Position numbers and translations under genes: made by a program. Below are positions 17,601 to 26,127 of a stretch of DNA of 64,000 nt, one piece after another. Each line of letters begins with the position of its first letter. The stretch's first letter is position 1. Location: positions 26,155 through 90,154 of the forward strand of contig NZ_DATJJK010000278.1 in assembly GCF_035492295.1 (NCBI RefSeq), given 5' to 3'. The notes under the pieces were generated by a model. The model had not been told where the DNA came from and ran no database searches. It was given only the letters and a program-made list of their open reading frames with translations. Origin of the DNA: Acidisoma sp035492295 (GTDB lineage: Bacteria; Pseudomonadota; Alphaproteobacteria; Acetobacterales; Acetobacteraceae).

Positions 17601-18484
17601 GCAAGATTCCCTATATCATTTCCGTGCATGACGGATGGTGGATATCCGACCACCAGTTCCTGGTCGACGAAAGCGGGTCGGTTTCGCTGTATGACTATCG
17701 CAAGCCGCTTCAGGAAGCTGCAAAGCATGGCGGCGGGCGACTTTCCCGCATGCAGCTCTTCCGCCACGTGATCGACGGCGCCGCGGAAGTCCTGACCGTC
17801 TCAGCGCCCTTCGCAGCACTCTACGAGCGAACCGGCCTGCGCCGTCCGCGCGTCATCGAGAACGGCCTGGCGCCCATCGCCTTCCAGCCACGCAGCCCGT
17901 CGCCCTCAGGCCGGGTCCGTCTCGCCCATATCGGCGGCATGGGTCTGCACAAAGGCTATCCGCTGGTTCAGGCGGCCCTCACCGACGGGCAATTCCATCA
18001 TCTCGACCTGCTCGTTATCGACCACGCCATGCTGCCCGGGCAGGAAACCACGACCACCTGGGGCACGACGCCGGTCACCTTCCGCGGCAAAACCCCGCAG
18101 TCCCGCATCGCCGATCTCTACCGGGACGTCGATGTACTGCTGGCACCCTCCGTGTGGCCGGAGAGTTTCGGTCTCGTCGTGCGCGAAGCGCTGCAGGCCG
18201 GCTGCTGGGTTGTGGTCTCCGATCGCGGCGCCATCAGCGCGGATGTGACGCCGGGCTGCGGCTTCATCGTCCCGGCCGACCACTTCGAGCATCTGCGGGA
18301 CACGCTCCGCAAGATCGACGAGAACCCGGCGCGCTATCTCGGACCGCTCGAACAGACACCACCGCTGCGGCGCTCGGAAGATCAGGCGCGCACGCTCGCG
18401 GCACTCTATGTCGGGCTCGCCGCCCACCCGCGGAGGCGGGAGGACGAGCGGGTGGCAGCACCGATCGACGGTCAGGCCGCTTGA
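14648..18484 (+). CDS. Giant multidomain glycosyltransferase (repeats + TPR + two GT-B modules)
   Basis: A 1278-residue protein. Residues 1-48 are a basic, Ala/Pro-rich leader. Residues 51-331 hold about five degenerate repeats of a 35-45 residue unit (DFYRGFYEDL..HW..GRAEGR; FDAAFYREINRDL..YRHW..GLGRDE; FKPAIYGMANPDL..GIAEGR). Residues 341-450 look like TPR helices (ADPDHVTARRHYADCLFRLGDW). A first GT-B-like glycosyltransferase module covers about 505-855 (EIDDLMF, CKSEIKWLEAALLGIPSVAT). A second, GT4-like, starts at about 866 (VLLVNVYFPPQAVGGATRVV) and has PESFGLVVREALQAG, the sugar-nucleotide E-x7-E motif. It is probably a cytoplasmic polysaccharide or surface glycan polymerising enzyme. 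It stands alone, with no export genes beside it. Confidence 0.85.
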   Translation: MSLRARKKARPLTTASARVALPIPSPARSQAAPASDPAAGAASLPTDGLCVDFYRGFYEDLRSLTANEATKHWHVFGRAEGRFPNAVQLIETFRTRGCLLPSDFDAALYHLLYPQSLPEAASDLDAQAHYLGIGRDRGLAYRPQDRDFVRELYLDDDSSYSRNLRAAVLKGETPAFETAKDMLASVGLTADSILPVFSTTDYIIFHSGLGLRRKAQCLHHFVFRGMPACAPISFDMVFDAAFYREINRDLTELSDFESYRHWLSLGLGRDEAPNRTKFLSKLLLHKTDRYPEGFKPAIYGMANPDLAAIIVGPWRLLQHCVLNGIAEGRGGTQLSRGNADLFRAAADLQAIAGHLPRAQLIYQETLRADPDHVTARRHYADCLFRLGDWHNAASEYRRLIQTGFETTWTFLNLASCLIELREWQQAAMAVRALADKRPGDLGVQRRLRDICRSGYDTLRAQALWLGENGFEDEARSVIAQAMALIRLMIAVPERLEEVPRREVASVALVADLGLNQCRFYRVEQKREQFEELGIETTIFDFHCETAEFVRRLDQFDVVVFYRVTATPDVIEAIDATRAAGKPSFYEIDDLMFDPARFPESFESYGNQISRSLYATLVIAPAQLRTAMELCDFAIASTPALARQMATVMGERRVFVHHNALHSPHETLLRYPPHRAADDRIRIVYGSGTAAHNEDFDLFAAPALLRILHENAKVDLLIIGYLTLPPAFAAFRARITRIDPIWDIALYWQVLATADINIAVLKPGLIADCKSEIKWLEAALLGIPSVATPTETYRQAIEDGRTGLLATEADAWHRALTRLISDPELRRSVGRAAHDHVVRKYGRVAMAQKLGRIIGHRPGKARVASRRTRVLLVNVYFPPQAVGGATRVVADNARDLQQLFGDSLEIEVFAGMEGSHQAYRSATNLWNGIPVHSVTTPDDPDIDHRIRDEQMVAAFEACIDRFQPDVVHFHCLQRLTAAICDVPLRRKIPYIISVHDGWWISDHQFLVDESGSVSLYDYRKPLQEAAKHGGGRLSRMQLFRHVIDGAAEVLTVSAPFAALYERTGLRRPRVIENGLAPIAFQPRSPSPSGRVRLAHIGGMGLHKGYPLVQAALTDGQFHHLDLLVIDHAMLPGQETTTTWGTTPVTFRGKTPQSRIADLYRDVDVLLAPSVWPESFGLVVREALQAGCWVVVSDRGAISADVTPGCGFIVPADHFEHLRDTLRKIDENPARYLGPLEQTPPLRRSEDQARTLAALYVGLAAHPRRREDERVAAPIDGQAA

Positions 18485-18546
18485 GGTTCAAGGCGCCAGG
18501 CCCTGACAAGGGTCTGCCACGCGCGGGCGCGCAGAACCCAGGCGCA

Positions 18547-19941
18547 TCACCCCCGCTCGTCGATCGTCACGCCGAGTTGCTTCAGCTTCCGGTGCAGCGC
18601 GCTACGCTCCATGCCGACGAAGGCCGCCGTCTTGCTGATATTGCCGCCGAGGCGCAGCAGCTGCGCCTGGAGATACTGGATCTCGAAGAGGTCTCGCGCC
18701 TCGCGCAGCGTGAGCCCCATCATGTCGGCCCCGGATTCCAGGCTGAGCAGCTTGGGCGCGTGGGCGCCGATTTCGGGCGGCAGTACGTCGGCGCGGATGG
18801 GGTCGGCAGCACTCCCCGGCGCCATGATCAGCAGCCAGTCCATCAGATTGCGCAGCTGGCGGACATTGCCCGGCCAGTCATAGGCCTGCAGCGCGGTAAT
18901 CGCATCGGGCGCCAGTTCCCGCGGCGCCATGCCGGCATTCTCGGCCGCGCGCACCAGGAAATATTCGGCCAGCATCGGCACGTCTTCGCGGCGTTGGCGG
19001 AGCGCCGGCACGAGCAGGGGCACCACCGCCAGCCGGTAGTAGAGATCCTCACGGAAGCGGCCGGCGGCGATCTCCGCCTGCAGATCGCGGTTCGTGGTCG
19101 CGATCACCCGCACATCCACGCTGACGCGGGACGATCCGCCGACACGCTGGAAGGCGTGGACCTGCAGCGCACGCACTATCTTGCCCTGGGTGTCGAGCGG
19201 CATGTCGGCCACCTCGTCCAGCAAGAGTGTCCCGCCATGAGCGCGCTCCAGCACACCCGCACGCCGCGGCTCTCGGTTGGGTCCGTTCACCGCCTCGATG
19301 CCAAAGAGTTCCTCCTCGAAGCGACTCGGATTGAGGGTCGCGCAATTGAGCGCCACGAAGGGCTGGTCGGAGCGGCGGGAGAGCGCATGGATCATCCGCG
19401 CCGCGACTTCTTTGCCGACACCAGCCGGACCGCTGATGAGCACGCGCGAGCCAGTGGGCGCCACGCGCTCAATCGCTCCACGCAGCGCCTGCATCGGCGC
19501 GCTCTCGCCGAGCAGGCTGTTCTCCGCGCCGATACGCAGCTTCAGTTCGGCATTCTCCGCGGCCAGGCGCGCGGCTTCCAGAGCTCGGCGTACCATGAGC
19601 AGCAGCCGGTCGGACTTGAAGGGCTTCTCGATAAAATCGTAGGCGCCTTTCTGAATCGCCGTCACAGCCGTCTCGATCGTGCCGTGGCCGGAGATCATCA
19701 TCACCGGCACCTGCGGCTCCTCCCGGGAGAGGACTTCGAGAATGCCCAGCCCGTCGAGTCGGGAGTTGCGCAGCCAGATGTCGAGGATCACGAGCCCGGG
19801 GCGGCGCGCCTGGAAGGCGTTGATCGCTTCGTCGGCATTGGCGGCCTGGCGCGTGGTGTAGCCCTCGTCCCGCAGCACGCCGTCGATCAGCATCCGGATG
19901 TCCGGTTCGTCATCGACGATCAGAATATCAGCAGCCATCAT
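18547..19941 (-). CDS. ntrX: Response regulator NtrX
   Basis: A 464-residue three-domain regulator: receiver (1-125; Asp10, Asp11, phospho-acceptor Asp54, Lys106), AAA+ (about 140-380) and Fis-type helix-turn-helix (about 420-460, NISKTAAFVGMERSALHRKL). Walker A is GPAGVGKE (171-178). The sigma-54 contact loop GAFTGA is absent: the segment after ELFGIE reads AVNGPNREPRRAG. That is characteristic of NtrX and suggests it does not activate sigma-54 in the classical way. It is the partner of NtrY, whose gene overlaps it by 14 bases. Known roles in alphaproteobacteria are nitrogen, redox and envelope control. Confidence 0.94.
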   Translation of the reverse strand: MMAADILIVDDEPDIRMLIDGVLRDEGYTTRQAANADEAINAFQARRPGLVILDIWLRNSRLDGLGILEVLSREEPQVPVMMISGHGTIETAVTAIQKGAYDFIEKPFKSDRLLLMVRRALEAARLAAENAELKLRIGAENSLLGESAPMQALRGAIERVAPTGSRVLISGPAGVGKEVAARMIHALSRRSDQPFVALNCATLNPSRFEEELFGIEAVNGPNREPRRAGVLERAHGGTLLLDEVADMPLDTQGKIVRALQVHAFQRVGGSSRVSVDVRVIATTNRDLQAEIAAGRFREDLYYRLAVVPLLVPALRQRREDVPMLAEYFLVRAAENAGMAPRELAPDAITALQAYDWPGNVRQLRNLMDWLLIMAPGSAADPIRADVLPPEIGAHAPKLLSLESGADMMGLTLREARDLFEIQYLQAQLLRLGGNISKTAAFVGMERSALHRKLKQLGVTIDERG

Positions 19942-22192
19942 CCCTCGCCACGATCAGCTCCGCCTGCTCCGCCTTGGCCTCGGCTGGCAGAACCAGCGTC
20001 GCCACGGCGCCCGGCCCCGGCTTGCGGTCCTCCAGAATGAGCCGCCCCTCGTGGTCCTCCATCACCTTCTTGACGATGGCGAGACCGAGACCCGTGCCCT
20101 TTTCCTTGGTCGTCACATAAGGTTCCGTCAGCTGGGCGCGCTCGGCATCCGGCAGACCGATCCCGTCATCGGCCACGCTGACATGCACCTCCGCCCCGAC
20201 TTCGGCAACCGTCAGCACAATTTCCGCGGCGCCGGGGCGGCTTGCAATTGCATCCGCCGCATTCTGCAGAAGATTGGTCAGCGCCTGGCCGATCAGCCGC
20301 CGGTCGCAGGCGGCCATCACGCCGCCCGCCGGAATCTCGGCCGTGAAGCGGATATCCGGCCGCGCATGCTGCTGCAGCATCAGCGCGTCCCGCGCCACCT
20401 GGCTGATATCCTCGGCATGGATCACGGGCTGCGGCATGCGCGCGAAGGCCGAGAACTCGTCGACCATCCGGCCGATATCGCCGACCTGCCGCACGATCGT
20501 ATCGGCGCATTGCACGAATGTTTCGGGATCGGAGTGGATTTCACTCAGGAAGCGGCGCTTGAGACGCTCGGCGGAAAGCTGGATTGGTGTCAACGGATTC
20601 TTGATCTCATGCGCAATGCGCCGCGCCACGTCCGACCACGCCGCCTTGCGCTGCGCGGAGGCGAGTTCCGTGATGTCGTCAAAGGTGATGACGAATCCGT
20701 CGACACGCTCTTCGGTCATCTCCGCGCCGAGGCGGACGTTGAGCAGACGGCGATGAGATGCCGGGCCGATCGCGACTTCGGCCCGGCGCGGTCGCTCCGG
20801 ATTGGCACGCACCGTCGCGATGAGAGGTTCGAATTCCGGTACCAGCTCCGCCAGTGGCCGGCCGAGGGCCGCCATCAGATCGACGCTGAGAAGGTTGGAG
20901 GCAGCGCGGTTCGGCAGTTCGATTCGGCCCCCTTGGTCGAGGCCGATGACGCCGGCGGAAACCCCGCCGAGCACGGCTTCGGTAAAGCGGCGACGCTCGT
21001 CGATCTGGCTATAGGCCTGCATGAGTTCGGAACGCTGCGCATCGAGCTGCCCGGTCATGCGATTAAAAGCGCGAGTGAGGCCGGCGATCTCGTCCTCCCG
21101 CCGGCTTTCCGGCAGGCGCACGGCGAGGTCGCCGGAGCGGATGCGCTCGGCAGCGCGGATCAGGCGGCCCACAGGCCGCGCAATCTGACGAGCGAAGACG
21201 AGACCGACGAGAACCGAGGCCGAGAGCACGAGCAGCGCCACCATGGCGAAGATGACGACGAAGGTAATTTGCAGGCTGTGCCGGTTCGATTCCAGCCGGT
21301 GATATTCCTGCACCGCCGCCGCCGTATGCGCCATATGGGCGAGGATCGAAGGATCGACCGGCTTCTGGATCATGAGCATGAGCGGCGGAGTGGAGGCGAG
21401 CTGTACGAGGCCGCTCACCGTCGTGCCGTCTTTGGATCCCAGCACCACCACATCGCCGTTATGCGCCACGGAAATCGCCCAATGCGGCGGAAGCGCCGTC
21501 GTCATGCCCCCCATGAAGCCGGCGGAAGCCACGACCTGGCCGGTGGAGGGCACGAAAATCACAGCCTCGGTCAACCCGCGCAGCGAGACCTGGGTCTCCA
21601 GAAACTGCCCGAAATTCTGCATGTCGCTGGTGATGAAGGGGCCAGCGCGAGCCATGTCGTCCGCCATGGCGAAAGCGTCCGTCCGGATCTCGTCCTTATG
21701 CTCGGTCAGATAGCCCTGGGCTACCTGCATGCTCTCGTCGAGTGCAGTGCGCACCCGCTCGTTGAACCAGGCCTGGATGCCAAGCTGGAAGAAGACGGTT
21801 GCGAAAATCGCGACGACGATGGTGGGGGTCACCGCCACGACGCTGAAGAGCAGTACAAGCTGTGCCTGGATACGGGAGCCGGCCGAACCGCGCCGCCGCT
21901 CGAGATACACGCGCACGAGCCGGACGGAAACGGCGATCGCGAGCAGCAGGAGGACCACGAAATTCGCTGGCACCAGGGCGATGATCTCGCGGTGGCTGAG
22001 GCCGAGGGAGGAACCACCGGACAGCACGACGAAGGTGCCGCAGGCCAGCAGCAGCGCAACCATCGCGAGGATGAGCGTCATCGTCTTGCCGAGGACGATG
22101 CGCAGCACCCAGCGCAAGCGCGGCCATTTCTTGTTCGGCCCCTCGTCGCCCACAAGCGACATGGAGGGGTTGGGCGTATTGCTGATCAGCAT
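19928..22192 (-). CDS. ntrY: Nitrogen/redox sensor histidine kinase NtrY
   Basis: A 754-residue membrane kinase. The N terminus has several membrane segments in the first 300 residues with a periplasmic region, then a HAMP domain (GRLIRAAERIRSGDLAVRLPES), a PAS domain, a HisKA dimerisation domain with His528 (RRIAHEIKNPLTPIQLS), and an ATPase domain ending with DDGIGLPDAE and KGTGLGLAIVKK. It phosphorylates NtrX. The gene starts after a 156-base gap that holds palindromic repeats and separates it from ntrBC, so ntrYX may have its own promoter. Confidence 0.95.
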   Translation of the reverse strand: MLISNTPNPSMSLVGDEGPNKKWPRLRWVLRIVLGKTMTLILAMVALLLACGTFVVLSGGSSLGLSHREIIALVPANFVVLLLLAIAVSVRLVRVYLERRRGSAGSRIQAQLVLLFSVVAVTPTIVVAIFATVFFQLGIQAWFNERVRTALDESMQVAQGYLTEHKDEIRTDAFAMADDMARAGPFITSDMQNFGQFLETQVSLRGLTEAVIFVPSTGQVVASAGFMGGMTTALPPHWAISVAHNGDVVVLGSKDGTTVSGLVQLASTPPLMLMIQKPVDPSILAHMAHTAAAVQEYHRLESNRHSLQITFVVIFAMVALLVLSASVLVGLVFARQIARPVGRLIRAAERIRSGDLAVRLPESRREDEIAGLTRAFNRMTGQLDAQRSELMQAYSQIDERRRFTEAVLGGVSAGVIGLDQGGRIELPNRAASNLLSVDLMAALGRPLAELVPEFEPLIATVRANPERPRRAEVAIGPASHRRLLNVRLGAEMTEERVDGFVITFDDITELASAQRKAAWSDVARRIAHEIKNPLTPIQLSAERLKRRFLSEIHSDPETFVQCADTIVRQVGDIGRMVDEFSAFARMPQPVIHAEDISQVARDALMLQQHARPDIRFTAEIPAGGVMAACDRRLIGQALTNLLQNAADAIASRPGAAEIVLTVAEVGAEVHVSVADDGIGLPDAERAQLTEPYVTTKEKGTGLGLAIVKKVMEDHEGRLILEDRKPGPGAVATLVLPAEAKAEQAELIVARDDGC

Positions 22193-22214
22193 TCGCGAGG
22201 GTCGACCCGTCTCC

Positions 22215-22243
22215 TAGAGTGCGATCGTGACAATCACACTCTA
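22215..22243. repeat. Short palindrome, TAGAGTGNGAT family
   Basis: Arms TAGAGTGCGAT and ATCACACTCTA around CGTGACA, one mismatch. The right arm continues into AACTTATTGATCAG. The element at 11814-11876, read on the other strand, also has ATCACACTCTAA followed by a similar tail (GTTTATCAG). Confidence 0.72.
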
Positions 22244-22258
22244 ACTTATTGATCAGGA

Positions 22259-22312
22259 TCTGATTCACGGTTCTGATGAATCGCTCACGCGGTTCAATTC
22301 AAACCGATCAGA
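22259..22312. repeat. Palindromic element, copy 1 (TCTGATTCACGG type)
   Basis: The element starts TCTGATTCACGGTTC, has an inner GAATCGC/GCGGTTC stem with a four-base loop, and ends CCGATCAGA. It is about 80 percent identical to the element at 55238-55290. It lies between ntrC and ntrY, directly after the TAGAGTG palindrome. Confidence 0.75.
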
Positions 22313-22348
22313 CCCCAGAGGTTTGGTCGCCGCCGCGCCCGCGGCGCC

Positions 22349-23794
22349 TCAGGCGACCCCGCGCACGACGGGGACCTCAAGGTCACGAATCTTCTTACGC
22401 AGCGTGTTGCGATTCAACCCGAGCATGGCAGCTGCCTTGATCTGGTTGCCCCGCGTCGCGAGCAAGGTGAGTTGGATGAGCGGACGCTCCACCTCCGCGA
22501 TCACGCGGTCATAGATGTCATTGCCGACAAGCCCTTCCTCATGCGCCGTCAGGAATTGACGAATATGGCGCTCCATCACGCGGGCCAGCGGCTCGGAGGC
22601 ATCGCCCCCGTCCTCGTCGAGAGGCACGGTGGCTTCGGCCAGTTCACGTTCGAGCGAGTCCCCGGTAATGGTCTCCTCGGCATGAAGTGCTGCCATGCGG
22701 CGCATCAAATTCTCGAGCTCGCGCACATTGCCCGGCCAGCGATAGCTGCGCAGCCGGTCGATGGCCGCGGTGTCCAGCGCCTTGAAGGGCAGGCCGTCGG
22801 CCCGCGCGCGGTCGAGGAAGTGGCGGGCGAGAAGGGGGATGTCCTCCACCCGCTCGCGCAAGGGCGGCAGGCGGATGGGCACCACATTAAGGCGGTAGAA
22901 CAGATCCTCACGGAAAAGACCCTGGCGAATGGCAGCGCGCAGGTCACGGTGGGTCGCGGCGATGATACGCACATTGGCCCGCACCGGCTGGCGGCCACCC
23001 ACCGCGGTGAACTCTCCTTCCTGCAACACGCGGAGAAGGCGAGTCTGGGCCTCCTGCGGCATGTCGCCGATCTCGTCCAGGAACAAGGTGCCGCCGCTCG
23101 CCTGCTCGAAACGGCCCTGATTGCGACTGGTGGCACCCGTGAAGGCGCCGCGCTCATGGCCGAAGAGTTCGCTCTCGATTAGTTCGCGCGGGATCGCAGC
23201 CATGTTGATGGCGACGAAGGGGCCGCCCCGACGGCGGCCGTAATCGTGCAGGGCGCGCGCCACCAGCTCCTTGCCGGTGCCCGATTCGCCATTGATCATC
23301 ACGGTGAGGTCGGTCGTCGTCAGCCGCGCGACGGTGCGGTAAATCTCCTGCATCGCCGCGCTGCGGCCGATCAGCGGCAGGCGCTCATCCGCATCCGAGG
23401 GTTCGGGCGGCGGCTGGTCGCCGGGGGCCGTGGGCGTCGCGAGCGCGCGGTCCACGACCGCCAGCAGCTCCCGCAGGTCAAAGGGCTTGGGTAGATATTC
23501 GAAGGCGCCGCGCTGCGTCGCCTTGACCGCCGTCATCAGCGTCGACTGCGCGCTCATCACCACGACGCGTAGATCCGGCCGCAGGCGGCGGATGCGGGGG
23601 ATGAGGTCGAGCCCGTTCTCGTCCGGCATGACGACGTCGGTGATCACGAGATCGCCCTCGCCGTCTTCTACCCAGCGCCACAGCGTCGCGGCGTTGCCTG
23701 TGGTGCGGACCTGATAGCCCGAGCGGCCCAGCGCCTGGGTGAGCACGGTACGAATCGACCGATCGTCGTCGGCAATCAGAACGGTCGGCATCAT
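22349..23794 (-). CDS. ntrC: Nitrogen regulator NtrC (NR-I)
   Basis: A 481-residue sigma-54-dependent activator: receiver (phospho-acceptor Asp53 in LVITDVVMPDENG), AAA+ with Walker A GESGTGKE (169-176) and an intact GAFTGA loop (216-221), and a C-terminal Fis HTH (AAAMLGLNRNTLRKKI). It switches on nitrogen-assimilation genes when phosphorylated by NtrB. Its start overlaps ntrB by four bases. Compared with NtrX in the same window it keeps everything required for sigma-54 activation. Confidence 0.96.
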   Translation of the reverse strand: MMPTVLIADDDRSIRTVLTQALGRSGYQVRTTGNAATLWRWVEDGEGDLVITDVVMPDENGLDLIPRIRRLRPDLRVVVMSAQSTLMTAVKATQRGAFEYLPKPFDLRELLAVVDRALATPTAPGDQPPPEPSDADERLPLIGRSAAMQEIYRTVARLTTTDLTVMINGESGTGKELVARALHDYGRRRGGPFVAINMAAIPRELIESELFGHERGAFTGATSRNQGRFEQASGGTLFLDEIGDMPQEAQTRLLRVLQEGEFTAVGGRQPVRANVRIIAATHRDLRAAIRQGLFREDLFYRLNVVPIRLPPLRERVEDIPLLARHFLDRARADGLPFKALDTAAIDRLRSYRWPGNVRELENLMRRMAALHAEETITGDSLERELAEATVPLDEDGGDASEPLARVMERHIRQFLTAHEEGLVGNDIYDRVIAEVERPLIQLTLLATRGNQIKAAAMLGLNRNTLRKKIRDLEVPVVRGVA

Positions 23795-24951
23795 TGGTCA
23801 TCCTCCTCGGCCAGCATCGGCAGATGCAGCCGGAATTCCGTGCGTCCGGGGCGGCTTTCGACTTCGATCAGACCGCCATGGTCGGCGATGATCTTGGCGA
23901 CCAAGGCGAGGCCGAGCCCCTGCCCCGATGGCTTCGAACTCACGAAAGGTTCGAAGAGATGCGGGCGGATATCGTCCGGGATGCCCGGCCCATTGTCCCG
24001 CACGGTGACGAGCAGCGGCAGGTCGACCCGGCTGTCCGGGTCGGCGGTCGGGCTCGCGAGGCGAAGTCCATGCTGGTAGCGGGTGATGAGCGTCACCTCA
24101 CCCTCGGCCGCGCCCGAAGCGACCAGCGAATCGGCCGCGTTCTTCACGAGGTTCAGCAGAACCTGCACCAGCTGGTCGCGGTTACCCCAGACCGGCGGCA
24201 GCGAGGGGTCATAGCTTTCGCTGAAGCGGATTGTATCCGCGAAACCCGAGCGGGCCAGGCGGCGGACATGCTCGAGCACGCGGTGGATATTCACCGCTTC
24301 CATCGTCACCGGCTTTTCGCCGAAAATCTCCATGCGATCGACCAGGGCGCGGATGCGGTCGGCCTCGTCCCGGATCAGCACCGGCAATTCGCGATCGTTC
24401 TCGGAAACACTGCTTTCCAGAAGCTGTGCGGCGCCGCGAATGCCGGAGAGCGGGTTCTTGATTTCGTGCGCCAGGATCGCCGCCATGCCGGTGATGCTGC
24501 GCGCCGCGTTGCGCGCGGCGATCTGCCGGTCGAGAGAGCGGACAGTGGTGCTGTCCTGCAGGACCAGGAGGACGCTGCCCGGATCCTCGGCGAGCGTCGT
24601 GCCCTGAACGCTGATGCCGACTTTCCGCAGGCGCGGACCGTCGAAGGAAAGGTCATGGTCCGCGATCGAGCTCGCGCCCGTACGCAGCTGATTGACCATG
24701 AGAAACAGCGGGCTGTCCTCGGGCAGGATGTCGTCCAACGACATTTGAGCAAGCTGCGGGAACGAAATGCCCAAAAACTGTTCGGCGGCGGAATTGGCGA
24801 AAGTGAAGCGGTTGTCCTCCGAGAGCACGACGACGGCGACAGGCAGGGCCGAAAGGATCGTCGCCGCCTCGGGTAATTGCGATGAGGGCACTGGGTTTCG
24901 CCTGACGACGGAGAGAACCGTGCGCCGAACAGCCTTGGTTACTGCGCTCAT
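23791..24951 (-). CDS. ntrB: Nitrogen sensor kinase/phosphatase NtrB (NR-II)
   Basis: A 386-residue soluble sensor kinase. A PAS domain (about 25-135, FANSAAEQFLGIS) precedes a HisKA domain with His162 (ILAHEIKNPLSGIRGAAQLLE) and a HATPase domain (VRDNGPGIPDDIR, SGQGLGLALVAK). It has no membrane segments, as expected for NtrB, which responds to PII. It overlaps dusB upstream and ntrC downstream by four bases each, so the three are probably translationally coupled. No glnB lies in the window. Confidence 0.95.
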   Translation of the reverse strand: MSAVTKAVRRTVLSVVRRNPVPSSQLPEAATILSALPVAVVVLSEDNRFTFANSAAEQFLGISFPQLAQMSLDDILPEDSPLFLMVNQLRTGASSIADHDLSFDGPRLRKVGISVQGTTLAEDPGSVLLVLQDSTTVRSLDRQIAARNAARSITGMAAILAHEIKNPLSGIRGAAQLLESSVSENDRELPVLIRDEADRIRALVDRMEIFGEKPVTMEAVNIHRVLEHVRRLARSGFADTIRFSESYDPSLPPVWGNRDQLVQVLLNLVKNAADSLVASGAAEGEVTLITRYQHGLRLASPTADPDSRVDLPLLVTVRDNGPGIPDDIRPHLFEPFVSSKPSGQGLGLALVAKIIADHGGLIEVESRPGRTEFRLHLPMLAEEDDQ

Positions 24952-26036
24952 GCCGCCTCTGCCAGGACTACGGATTTATCGGGCGTCGGGGCCTGGAACC
25001 CGCGCGCGATCAACGGGTCGAAAAAAGCATCGATCAGGGCCATCACGGTCGGGCGCTCCGCGGCCCGCATCACCTGCGAGCGAAAATCGGCCGAACCCGG
25101 GAGGCCGCGGGAATACCAGGCGAGGTGTTTCCGCGCGAGGCGGAGGCCGGGAATCTCGCCGAAATGGCTCAGCATCAGATCGTAATGGGTGAGCAGGATC
25201 GCCTTGCGCGATGCGAGATCGGGCTCGGGGATCGTCTCACCCGTTTGCAGGAAATGCGCGACATTGTTCAGGAACCAGGGCCGACCGTAGCAGCCGCGGC
25301 CAATCATGACGCCGTCTGCGCCCGAAAGGCGCAGCGCTTCCGCCGCATCCTCCTCCACGATGATGTCGCCATTCGCGATGACGGGCAGCGTGACCGCTTC
25401 CTTCACCTGCCGGATGAAGGCCCAGTCAGCTTGGCCGGTATAAAACATCTGCCGCGTGCGGCCGTGCACGGTCAGCATGCGGATGCCGCTCTCTTCCGCT
25501 ATCTTGGCCAGCCGCGGCGCGTTCAGACTGTTATGGTCCCAGCCCATGCGCATCTTGAGCGTGACCGGCACGTCGACGGCGCGCACCGTCGCTTCCAGAA
25601 TGCGGGCGGCGCCCGCCTCATCCCGCATCAGGGCCGAGCCTGCCATCTGGCCGACGGCGACCTTCTTCACGGGGCAGCCGAAATTGATGTCGACGATATT
25701 GGCGCCATGGCCGACGGCGATTTTCGCGGCCTCCGCCATCGCCTGGGGGTCGCAGCCCGCCAGCTGGACCGAATTCGGGCCGCCGCCCTCCGCGACCCGC
25801 GCCATGCGCAGGGTTGCCTGATTTTCCCGCACCATCGCCCAGGAGGCGATCATCTCTGAGACCACGAGCCCTGCGCCCAGGTCGCGCGCGAGCCTGCGGA
25901 ACGGAAGATCTGTGACGCCCGACATTGGCGCGAGAATCACCGGAGTTTCGATCACGGGATTGCCATGACCGCCGAGCGCGATCGGCTTCAGCGCCGAAAG
26001 CGGCGCGGCTTGATCCAGAATCATTCGATTGCCCAT
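24948..26036 (-). CDS. dusB: tRNA-dihydrouridine synthase DusB
   Basis: A 362-residue FMN enzyme that reduces uridine to dihydrouridine in tRNA. The TIM-barrel opening APMSGVTDLPFRRLA (36-50), catalytic Cys121 in NFGCPVKK and the phosphate-binding GADGVMIGRGCYGRPW are all present. dusB (nifR3) heads the ntr operon in many alphaproteobacteria, as here. Start is uncertain: ATG 26036 and ATG 26024 are close, and neither has a clear ribosome site; a far upstream ATG at 26129 would overlap ispF. Confidence 0.93.
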   Translation of the reverse strand: MGNRMILDQAAPLSALKPIALGGHGNPVIETPVILAPMSGVTDLPFRRLARDLGAGLVVSEMIASWAMVRENQATLRMARVAEGGGPNSVQLAGCDPQAMAEAAKIAVGHGANIVDINFGCPVKKVAVGQMAGSALMRDEAGAARILEATVRAVDVPVTLKMRMGWDHNSLNAPRLAKIAEESGIRMLTVHGRTRQMFYTGQADWAFIRQVKEAVTLPVIANGDIIVEEDAAEALRLSGADGVMIGRGCYGRPWFLNNVAHFLQTGETIPEPDLASRKAILLTHYDLMLSHFGEIPGLRLARKHLAWYSRGLPGSADFRSQVMRAAERPTVMALIDAFFDPLIARGFQAPTPDKSVVLAEAA

Positions 26037-26127
26037 GTATTGTGCAGATACAGCACCAGCGGGTTGACGCGCAATCGGGCAGAGACGAGTTTGCGCCCTC
26101 TGTAATCCCCGCCCTCCATGGTGACCC

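Noticed and set aside
14648..18484. Two separate glycosyltransferase genes joined by a sequencing error
   Set aside because: The frame is continuous, with no start codon plus ribosome site at the module boundary near 17240, so a real fusion is more likely.
19898..22252. Long open frame opposite ntrY
   Set aside because: Antisense to a clear NtrY kinase; Arg/His-rich and without any recognisable motif.
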